Part shown: positions 26,601 to 38,600 of the stretch, one piece after another
How positions within the stretch are numbered: the first letter of the stretch is position 1
How the letters are laid out: every line of letters begins with the position of its first letter
NCBI GenBank assembly: GCA_032622095.1
Contig: CP136065.1
Location: 155,005,577 to 155,069,576 of the forward strand
Length of the DNA: 64,000 bases
Direction: 5' to 3'
Source of the DNA: Siphonodentalium dalli
Taxonomy: Eukaryota > Mollusca > Scaphopoda > Gadilida > Siphonodentaliidae
Translations under genes and position numbers: made by a program
The notes under the pieces: generated by a model
Database searches by the model: none
What the model saw: the letters and a program-made list of their open reading frames with translations, nothing else
Told to the model about the DNA's origin: nothing

Positions 26601-29600
26601 CGTTATTTGTTTAAAATACGTATCAATTGACATATATACGCACCCGTTCCCTCATTAAAATCAACATATTTCGACCATTTTGGGCGATCTCCGCGAATTC
26701 GGGGACCTCCGCAAATAGACTTCCGCAAACAGATACCTATACTGCGAATTGTCACAACCGGAAACAGGAAAAACCAATTATCTATTTATAAAAGTTCCAC
26801 AGACACACGGCGACACACGGCGATCTAAAATTTCCCCACCAGTATACACCCGATGGGCGTGAATAATGCACTGTTGATCTCAGTATTAAAGGCCCACTTA
26901 ATTTTCGAGTCACCGATTATTTTTTTATAGTGACTTGATATACGGTTTCAATAACAATCTATGCCATAAAATATGATTAAAATACCATAATTCATCACTA
27001 TTTGAAACATCTAAACCTAATGTTTATTTCCATGTATAGAGTGACCCCCAAAACATGCGTATATAACGAACGTTCAACGGTTTGGTTGATCAGATATTAT
27101 GAAAATGAGTTTCAAAATCTCAAAACATTCAAATGGCATTTTCTCCCACTACATGCAATATTTAGGAGTTAGGACATTAACATTCTCGAAGGACGATGAA
27201 TCCAAGAAGAACACAAGAATTCCAGAGCAGTAATAATGTCAAAGGCCCACTTAATTTTCGAACCCCCAGATCACATTTATAAAATGTATGCCATATTATA
27301 TACCATTTGAAAGAGGAAGCTCCAAAACATTGTGTTATCAACTTATCCGGTGTAATAAACTGTGAACATGTTGTTTTTGTTGAGTTACTAACGTAGTTTT
27401 GTCATCAAGATCGTTGTAAAAAGTGAATTGTTTTCAATGGAGGGGGAATAAATCTATATCTTAAAGATAGAGTTATTCCCTTGCCATTGAAAATACATCT
27501 TTAGTTTGAATTTTGTTGCATTCTGGGAGCCAAAACGGGGGGAATCTTTATATGATTTCAGCTGTTTGTTATTTCTCTATGGGCATCTTCTGAGATACAG
27601 ATGCTTCAAATGGTGATGAATTATAGTGTTTTAATCATATTTCATGGCAGAGATTGTTATTAAAACCCTATATCAAGTCACTATAACAAAAAAAGTAATC
27701 GATGACTCGAAAATTAAGTGGGCCTTTAATGTAAACCCAGTTTATTGTGGTCAATTTGTCCGGAGTTCTTGTGTGCTTCCAGATTTCTTGTAGCCGCGAT
27801 TCGGGTGTTTGGATGCCGTTTAGCCAGTTTACATATACACACACACATATATACACATATACATACTTGATTGAGACGGGTTTGGAAAGATTTCCGTATC
27901 TCCTGAGGCCGACCCTCACTTTCTTGTCACTCTCGAGACACGACACGGCAGCAGTGGTGAACTCACATACTGCTTTCTTATCACCCTCACTGTGGTCAAA
28001 TTTTCCAAGCTGAACAATTCTTCCTGTGCGTTCATCTTCTGGGACACCGATATGTTTGTACAGCTGAAAAGATGAAGAACTGACATTGCATGTAATATTA
28101 CAAAGAAACCAGGTGTATATGTGTATGTTCAAATCAAATAATAGCCTCGACCGATGAGTCTAAATCGGAGAAAACCCGAGGTGGGGGCATCAAAATGGTA
28201 TACCATATTGCGCCGTGAACGTTAACTTTGAACGTTAACTTCCTAGTATATGTATCCTTGTCACGAGCTACACATTTATGCTATATAGGACAGTTATTCT
28301 AACATAATATTTGACGTAGCATTGTTTTCTTCTACTGCAAATGTGCTCTAGCTGGGAAAGATGTCACCAATTACGAACGGTCAGTTAGATTAGGTTATGC
28401 TTGATGTGATGAAACAATACAGTGACGAGATATATAGTCTCTTCGAAATACATTATGCATGTGTTCTTGGATTGAAAGCATGATATTCCAACTAAACCCT
28501 AACAATTTAACATAATATGTATATTTCGAAACGATGACTGCTTCATTAATATGAATGTTTATGCGCAAAATCCCGGATTCCTGAATAAAATCGATATAAT
28601 TATACAGAATTACAATACCCACGCATGTTTCTGAATAATGTTCATGTATTTAGGCTGCGTATACGACGATAAATTGAACGGTTCAAGGACAATATCCTAC
28701 AACTCCTCGTAAATGCTCATTTAGTTTATCCATGCAATTGTATACAAATTTATCTGAAAACCATAATGTATACCAAACATGGTCTCTCGGGTGGGTGGGG
28801 CTTGCCAAGACGACGGATGACGCGGTGCGATTCCTGCTATATATAACCACAATGTGTGCAACAGTTGCATTTGAGTCCTTCATATATATACAGATGCATC
28901 CGTTTACGATATAATATATACGATGCATGTGACTCGCCTCTAATTTGTTGCATACTATAACCTATCGCATTATAATTATTATTTTATCCCGCCACATTTG
29001 TTAGTTACATGACATTGATTTGGTTGACATTACTATAATCTTCTCCATTTCTGTTATTGAAATCTATGGAAGTCGCCATAATAAGCAGAAAGAACGGCGC
29101 GATTCTTATTCGACGTGTTTCGCTGCACAGAGACGAGGAAGCAACGCTCACCAATTCACACCAACGCATGCATATCTGCTATTAGCGACTGCATTTTCTT
29201 TTTGTAATTCTGGAAATCGTGGAAATAACCAATTGGCTATGTTTAAAGTTAACATATATAGTTGAAACATCTCTGCCAATATACCCAAGAAATAATGAAA
29301 CGCGACGCATGTCATTGCACAGCTGGAATACATCCAGTTATATATGATCATATATATACTCAACACGAAACATACCCTTGACGAAACACTTTGCATCAAA
29401 TGCACACGTATAATTATGCTGATGCGTCATGAAATGATTATGATTATTATAAGTTACTAACGTCACCAAACTCCTCAAGAACCATCGGCTTGAGTCGTTT
29501 ACGGCCAGCGAAAAACCTGGAGGCGTTGATTCTGTACCACCCTCGATCGTGACTCTGATTCGCCTCAATCCTCGCTGCGGCGATGTTGGCGGCTTCTTCT

Positions 29601-32600
29601 TCTGACAGTCCTTCCTCTCGACCCAATTCCTGAATTCATGGCACATCATGTGATCATCAGAGTGGATAATACACCTACCGTTTGCGACTCAAGTCGTTGA
29701 TGATGTTTCAAGAACGTAGTATTATCACCGAACTTTATAATAAGTTAATAACTTTTTCTTTTATTGTGTTTAAAGAAAATGTCAAACTATACACAAATAC
29801 ATAATTATGCGTATATATAAATATTTACGACTTCCGCCCCAATGAAAATTCCAACAGAGTATTATAAATTGGCTTATAATAGACATAGGTTGTATATATA
29901 TATATACACACACACATAAAGTGTTCGCCAATTGCCTATCATGCGGATAATAGCTTCGACTTTTTGAATTGGTTGAATTTGTCACATACTATACTACGAC
30001 AATTTGATAAAGATAACGATGCTTCTTCTTTATTCTCTCAACGCTGTTAGCTAATTCTGCACATAATACATGCCAATTTTCGAGTATATAATTATCACAT
30101 GACCACTGGCTAGAATCTATATCGGTCGACACACGCATGATTTGTTCAAAGATATCGAGTCCTATAATGCAGATTCGAATACATTTGGGCAGGATGTGTA
30201 TCAGGAGACATGCTGGTGCATGTCCATGTATATAGACAAAGGGTTATGGCACATGGATAGAGGAACATGCAAGTGTATATGGGCCTTGTTTTACAGTCGG
30301 TCAAACCTCACGTGACTGACGAAAGCCTATATATATACATGAGACAGTTAGACGTCACACTGCCATTTCATTGACCGATGGGCCATCAATTATAGAAGAT
30401 GAACCATACATAGAACTGTTAAAGACAGATACTAAATTGCCCGAACATGAACTGCATATATAATTCCACGTCGAACTTACAAAATCAAGTGGCCGGGTCT
30501 GCACACACAACCGATGAGATTTTTGCCTGTGAACATTTAGAGGTTTTTAATGCTGTTTTGGTCCAGTAAGATGATATAACCATAGAGTTTGAAAATCATT
30601 ATTTTCTCTTATATGAATTTAGAGTCGCACACGTGTTGGAATGGGTTAACGACAACCGCATATATGTGAGTCGTTGGTCGTTGGCGTAACCATACAGGTG
30701 CCGAAAAACTGAGAGCTTTATTTATATATAAGATCACATGTAACCATATATATATAGGCTAACACAATTTATATTCTTCATAGCTTTTAAATCTGGTTGA
30801 CGTTAATTGTTATATAACGAGTTAATGGATAAACATGCTGTCTGGTGTGATTTTGGGACATTTATCGGCGGTTTTTACAACGGAAAATGCAGTTTTACCC
30901 GTGACGCGAGGAACCAGTAAAACGGATATACGTCCCCAAATCACACCCAACAGCAATTTTGTCACCATTCTAATTCACACCGACCGAAAAATCAAGCTAT
31001 ATACATGTCACTCTGCCAAACAGTTGCTGAACTGGACATGATTGACAGTTTACAAACAATCCATACAAACTCCTCCAAGAAATTGCACTCCCATGGAGCC
31101 ACGAGGAATCCACGAAATCAATCGACTCAAAATTCGATAGCACACCAATTTGACATCGGATATATGATTATAATAATTGCAAGTTTCGTAGCCGTTGCGC
31201 CAAGGTATTACACTACTGACAGACCATTGCCGTTGTATTCCATCAGTGCCAGTGCTGGTCAAGGCATCGAACTTCATTGCATAGCGAACAACGGTTCGCT
31301 GCTTGCATCGTCACGTCCGCTGCAATTTCGTCACCATTCCGACGTCCGATTGGTTCCGAAAGACCTGTTTCAGTTAAAACCAGTTGTCTGAATAATTGTC
31401 CCGACATCCACGGTATCAAGTCAATGTGCGCTTCAATCATACTTCAAATTCCCGGCTGTTTACATTGTTGTCCATAGGAACGAAGTTACTTCCGGGATAA
31501 CCGCGTAACGATTCACATGATTTTGTTTATCAGTGAGTATCGGCAAGTTTGTACGCATGCTACACCTGGGAAACTGACCAATCGGCACCGCAGAAATTGG
31601 ATTCTAATTCACGTACTCACTCTGCTAACAGGTAAATCCAATTTCCGAGGCGCTGATTGGTCAGTTGCACCGGCGTAGCTGTCGTAAAATCATATGGTTT
31701 TACGTAGCGTGACGCATGCGTATACATATACGTATACAAGCCAGGAGCCTTTTCACTGATAAAACATATCTGAATCGTTACGCGGTTATCCGGGAAGTAC
31801 CTTCGTAAACAGCGGGGAATTTGAAGTATATGATTGAATCGCACATCGATCTGCTTGATTCCGTGAAGTATTCAGCCAACACGTTTCCATTGAAACAAGT
31901 CTTTCGAAACCAACAGCAGGACGCCAGCATGATGACGTAATGACAGCGAACACGACGTTGCAAGCAGCAAACCGTTGTTCAATCAGTATGTTCAGTATAC
32001 AATGAAGTTCGATGCCTTGGCCACTGGCACTGATGCAATGTAATGCCATGACCTGTCAGTATTGTGATACTTTGGCCACGGAACTTGCATTTATTAATAT
32101 ACATATCCGATGTCAAATTGGTGTGCTATAGAATTCGAATCGATTGATTTCGTGGATGTCTCGTGGCTCCAGGGGAGTACAATTTCTGGGAATAGGAGGA
32201 ATTGATATGCTCGTCTTATTGCTATTCGAAATATGGAATATATCCTCATCGAACGGAGTACAATTTCTAGGAGGAAGTGATATGGATTGTTTGCAATCTG
32301 TCAATCATGTCCAGTTCAGCAACTCTTTGGCAGTTTCTCGTGTCTATAGCATGATTTTTCGGTTGTTGTGAATTTGAATGGGGATAAACATGCTGCCTGG
32401 TGTGGAATGTTATGTCAATGTGGATTCTAATCCAAGAATCGTAACTCTAATTGATTTAGTTGCTTAGGGTCGTCTGATTCGTAATAATACTGTGAGTTAT
32501 CTTACCTTTGCAAGTTGCATAATAGAAACATTTCCGCCGTCTGCCTGTTGATCGCCAGGCATGGTATCAATGGCTGCTGCTCTCTCTTCATCTGAATAAT

Positions 32601-35600
32601 TCCCATCTATAAGAATATGCGTGCAACTACTAAATGACCACTACCAGTGTTAAACTACGAAGCAGGTGAAACATTGAACGACGCCAGTCAATGCTTTGCT
32701 TCAGCAGAATGATATTAATATAAACAAACGGAAAAGGAAACTATAAATGTAGAATAATGCGGATTAACTATTTCTGGAAATAGAAATGGAAAAGGGAACA
32801 GGATCAAGTCCTTAAAAGGTCTGTGAAAGTCATGTTCCCCGTTCCGCTCTTGGTACCAGGAATATTCAACCCCGAATAATGTCCATGGATGAAGTTATGG
32901 TAGCAGCCTGGCTATCCCGTTAACGCATATATATATATGCCAGTTTTATGGATTACAATCACAATACAAGAGCTGAGCATTTGATATTTCACTTATACAT
33001 CAGTTCCAAACATTGGCCAGTATGCTCCTTCCTCACAGGGATCATGAAACAAATAAAACTGCAATGCAGAGTTCAGTCCCCTCGCTAAGCTGGTCGGACC
33101 ACTGCCACCACGTACATATACGTAATTAAATCTAGTTTATTTAAAGGTACTCAATCCGATTAAGCACCCCTAAATTACTATTTCTTTGGCTTCGGGGGTA
33201 AAAAATAGTTGATTCGAGTCGAGGAACCCACCCTTCAAAGCTCAGAGTGATCAGATATCGATTTTTGAAATGTGTTATTTTTTGGAGATGTGGGCCACTT
33301 CCACGTCTCAAACGGACAAATTACGGACAAATTGCGGGTGTAAGATGGACAACTCTAAAATCAAGTGGTTATTATTAACCACTTGATTTTAGAGTTTTTA
33401 AGATGGACAACTCTAAAATCAAGTGGTTATTATTAATCGGATTGAGTACCTTTAAGAGTTTTGTCGATTACAATTCATTCTGATTTGATCTAGCCAATTT
33501 CCAAATGAATGTGGACTCTGACAAAAGTCTTAAATAAACAAAAATGAATGCAGTGGTCTGACTAGCGACATAGGGGACTTAACTCTGCCTTGCAGTTTGG
33601 AAACAAATCGAACTCAACTGACAATCTCCTTTTTGTGTCGACTGACTACCCCATGCATTGATTCAAGAAAATATTATATTATTTCCTAAACTCCCGAAAA
33701 TCTGCTATTAGTAGGCCTGCTGTATACACACACTCCCTCCACAAATCTTTGATTAGATTGTTATATATTTTCAGAATTGATTAACATAAGTAAAACACAC
33801 GTGTAAAGTTTGTGCTCAAATAATGCTAGAATATATGATATTTCTAGAATTATTGTAGCTGGTTTAACAGCAAAACGCCGAACACACAGATGGAAGCATA
33901 GGGGCCTACATTGGGCATATAAACTCGTTGATTAGCTATCGAAAAGATTTGTCTTAACCCTTTCTATTATAAATACGCTTTGATGAGTAGTTCCCTTTGG
34001 AAATGTTCAGATGATAAGTTCAACAGCGACCAGGTCGTTTGTCGAACTTATTATCTGAACAGTTCACACCAATGAACATGAATCCTTCTGATAATGTATT
34101 CACTTTTAGTCTCTCTGTCGTCTGTTTTTATTATGTGAACCCGCATCCCTCCAAATGAATAATAAACATGCCAATGTATACTTGTATGACTGAATGGGGT
34201 AAAACATTTAGTATTTAAATGGTTAAGCATTAAGTTCAACAAGAGAACATATATATAGCACGCCACGTGGGGTCACATGAAAGACGAGGGTAACATAGAT
34301 GTTTCAAATGAGAATGAACGTGAACGTTTTGATCAGATCAGATCTGGAAGACAATCTACCGTAGGGTGAGGATACATATTTCAGAAGAAGGAGAAAGCGG
34401 AAAGTGGAATGAAGAAAGTTCTATAGCTATACGCCTTGTAACAGTGTCGCGGCCATATTGGATCCATCCAGCCCAGTTCCGTTTTTTAGTGCTACAGGTC
34501 AAAGTTCCGGAGTAGCATTCAATATATGGAGCTTTTGAATATTCATGAATTCCATATATGTAGCACTAAAAAAACGAAACGGGACTGGATGGATCGAATA
34601 TGGTCGCGACTCAGTGACAAGTCGTATACGTGTGGTGGTATTGATGTATTCACAGTAATCCACACTGACTATATATTCAAGGAAAGGCTTGTGTCTGTTA
34701 GAATCTCGATTCGTTGCTCTGTTTCTGAAAATGAAGTACTGACCAAGAGCTAGTAGTTATCTTTGTGATAGGATGAGAGAGATGCACAATAATTGGGAAA
34801 TATAAATCCTATACACATACATACTCTGTCAAAAAGGGGTCTAGATCTATGGCAGGGACACACCAAGAATGCTTGCATATCGGCTGAATATTATAAGATC
34901 GAAACTATAGTAATAGGCGGAAAATAGCGACCAAAGGAAAAACTGATAGATTCAGAACACGACATTCTTCAAATGTTAGTAAGCTGGTCGCCAATATATG
35001 ACTCCGATGTTTCTTCGAGTTGCAAAAATGAAATAAAGCAGATATCTCCGAACAGAATGTGCGAAGAAAGCGAAGCAACTCGGTCTCCATTCCTGGTCAA
35101 CCATACAAGGAAAAAATGAAAGATCATAATTTATTTATAATTGGCTAAATATTCAGATACAATCTCAATGGCTCGGAATGCGAAAGCGGCGGTAATGGTA
35201 GAGCCATTGAGATTGATTCGGATAATTGATTGATTGATTGTTTATTTAACTCAACCATTACGTGGCGAATACAGAGTACAAATTAACATATTATACATAT
35301 ATTTACAAAAGAGGGGGGGGGGCACTGTTGTCTGGCTTGCCATTTTCATATGGCAGAAGTGTATAGTTGTACTATCATCATCATCATCATAATCACAATC
35401 ATCATTATCATCGTCGTCGTCGTCATCATCATCGAAATCATCATCATCATCATCGTCGTCACCATGATACCATACGCTGTTGAAAATCAACGTCAAATGA
35501 CTGCAGAAATAGCTGTACGCTGGGGGGGGGGAGGGTGTTTCTACATGTGGTTATAATTATTGTGACATCGTAAATATAAGATAACGGCGATAGCCACGTA

Positions 35601-38600
35601 TATTAGACCTAATATCAGTGTCTTATATGGTCATGTAGTAGATATAATAAAGGTACTTAGATATTTTACGAAAACCCATAAATGTTCCAGTCAGGCCGCA
35701 GACTATGCAAATTATAATAGAAACATATAACGCATATGAGTTCGGACTCCGATTGGTCGATTTGAATTGGACATATACTAAACCTCATAGCGTATTTACA
35801 CCTGGTGTATCTAAACTTTGTGCTTCTGTTTCGGCCAATGTCAGGTCGTGTCAGGTACGCTGGGCTATTTGTCAGTGGTACTAATTGAAAATTTCAGTAC
35901 ACAACTCAAGTGTAGCTTCTAAATCACAACGTTATTATGGAAAATTATTAAACAAAATTAGGAAGTGCTATATTCATATTAGATTAAATCCAGATTTAAA
36001 TATGATCATATTTACGACGATAACGACAACAGTGATCATGCATAAAAATATACGCTAATGGCTACCAAGGACATTTAAACATACATGTTGATGAATCTAT
36101 AGATGAGATCCGGTTATGATTTCATTAAATTTAATAACGACTACTTGATGACCAGTTACTTTTAACACATGTGCCATGTACCGAAAACTAGCCGTTCCCC
36201 TCAGTTTTCAATGACCACAGACCGAATGTCGAAAATCTAATGATGTTGAATATTTTTATGTAATTCGATTTGTCACATCCATCATATATACATTTGAATA
36301 CGTTTCCAGTGAATTTCATGTCTACACTGTGGTCTTATTGATAATGTGTGTCTTTATTCTATGTAATTATCTACACTTTTCCATCTGCCCCCTGTATTGG
36401 ACGGAGTGCAAATCACATGTGCAACCAAGAGGAATATCCACGTAAATCTCGTTAATGATACACTCCTGTTTCCATACATGCCAGCACCACAACAAAAATT
36501 TATAAAATCAGATATTACAACATTTTTGACTTTTAACCCAATGGCAAATATATGCCAGTAACGCTGAAGATGTCACTCTCACAAAAAATTGCTGGTCGGT
36601 ACACATGTGCAGAAGGGTACACAGGTTTTGAAATTTCGTTCTAAATGACATTTAGTTTTCGTATGTGCCATGATTTCTGTCAGATAATTTTTTTTTTTAC
36701 ATTCCAATCAAAATATTAAAATGAATTGAAAACAAACTGCTGATGGGGGCCATACTTCCAGGAACACAATTGAAGTAACTGCGTTTTGTTGATCACTACC
36801 CATGTCTTCAGTTACTCTTATCATCTATGAGATGTAGAACATTTTAGTTAGCAATGCCTCTTTCTCACTTGGTGCTTCTAGACTATGAATCAAAACCAGA
36901 ACATATTTCGTTTAAATTAGCTCTGCTAAACATCTCTTATAGAGTTATTTTTCCGAATGGACACCTCAAATTTTGAATCAAGTTTATGTTAAAGAGCGAA
37001 TACCCCCCAAAAATGTCGACATTTTCCAACTGAGAATGAATCATGTTAAGAACGAATTGGATTGTATATAGGAGCATTTTGCAATCCTAACTTCGAAAAT
37101 TATTTCTTGACATACATGTAAGATATTCAAAGTCTAAGTCTCAACGTTCTCATTTAATCATATTCTCTTCTTATCTGTATCTGGATAGAGATCACACATA
37201 ACCATCAACAAACCATCGGAGACAGATGGTGTTGACAAAAATTAACCGATGTATGATGATGACCGACGAGATTGTAACTTAGGATTATGTGAAATAATGT
37301 GGAAAACAAAATTCAATTGGTGCTGATAATGTAGATCTGATTAACACCAACTCACCTACTGGTGGAGGCTTAGGTTCTTCTGATGAACAAGCAAGAACAA
37401 TTAAATCAGTGGGTTAGTTTTAAAGGGACACAAGGCAATCGCAGTGGGTAAATGCGAAAACAGAATATATACATGTGTATACGTCTGTAAAAACCCCACC
37501 ACTAAGAAGAGCATTGAGAAATATATAAACTTTGTTCTTATATTCATTATTAGTTATCCAATAACGAAATATCGCTTGTTGAAGCCATTGTATGTAAATA
37601 AAACTTTACTGTTACGGTGATCTGTCAACAAACATCACTAATCGTGTAATATTAAAGATACTCAATCCGATTAAACACCCCTAAATTACTATTTCTTTGG
37701 CTTCTGGTGTAATAAATATTTGATTCGAGTCGAGGAACCTACCCATCGAAGCTCAGAGTGGTCAGATATCGATTTTTGAAGTTTGTTATTTCAATTGATT
37801 GTGGCCCAGAAATACGTCGTAAAATGGACGGTCTCGGTCAAAATTGCGGATGAAGATGGATAGCTCTAAAAACAAGTGATAATAGGCCATATTTCGTTGA
37901 ATAAAATGATGGTAATTAACACGTTTTTGGGGAAATTTGATACCATAGTTGACAGTGGTTAGCATTATTTTGTTGCAATTAATCGAATCTTTTAACTAAA
38001 GGGTATTTTGAAGAAATGTTGTTGTTGTTGTATCTTGATGATATGGGGACCCTCTGATCGGATTGAGTACCTTTAAGTTCAAATATTCTAGTCTGAATAT
38101 GGATTTTCTGAATAATCTCAAAATTCTTTTCACAATAGGAATTATTTTGAATTATATAGAAATATAAACAGTATTATACACACCTGGTCAAGTGGTCATG
38201 CTAATTTGCTGTGCTGTTGGTGGGTCTTGCTGAATTGTATGTTATGATGATGGTATGGCACACTTATGCTATTAAGAAAAAATACCTTTATTCAGCTGCT
38301 TGATTTTTTCAATTGTTGCGGTCTTTTGCTAATTTGGACGAATCAAAGAAAAGCCATTGGCTGTGAATCCTTCAAGAACCGCGATATGCTTTATATATTT
38401 CAACAATGGATCTGCTGGTGCATGCAAAATGGCAAAATTAGATCTTGATTATTTTCGGTTTGCACCAACACACCCATTGTTAAAATACATGTATGTTATA
38501 ACATATCTAGTTTTGAATGTTTTATACACAAAATGGCTTTTCCTCGATTCGTTCAGATTAGCAAAACACCGCGAAAATGACAACTTTAGATAAAATAACG

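Larger units (their letters stand above)
32607..37355 (-). other. NCX intron 2 (4.7 kb)
   Basis: Carries a MITE (33,141-33,455), a hairpin (34,448-34,613), a LINE tail (35,221-35,310) and a trinucleotide microsatellite (35,370-35,470) with poly-G runs at 35,314-35,324 and about 35,522-35,533. The stretch 35,560-37,350 holds nothing I recognise. Confidence 0.7.

Noticed and set aside
35251-35556. Poly-Asp or poly-Ile proteins
   Set aside because: They come from the TCA/TCG microsatellite.
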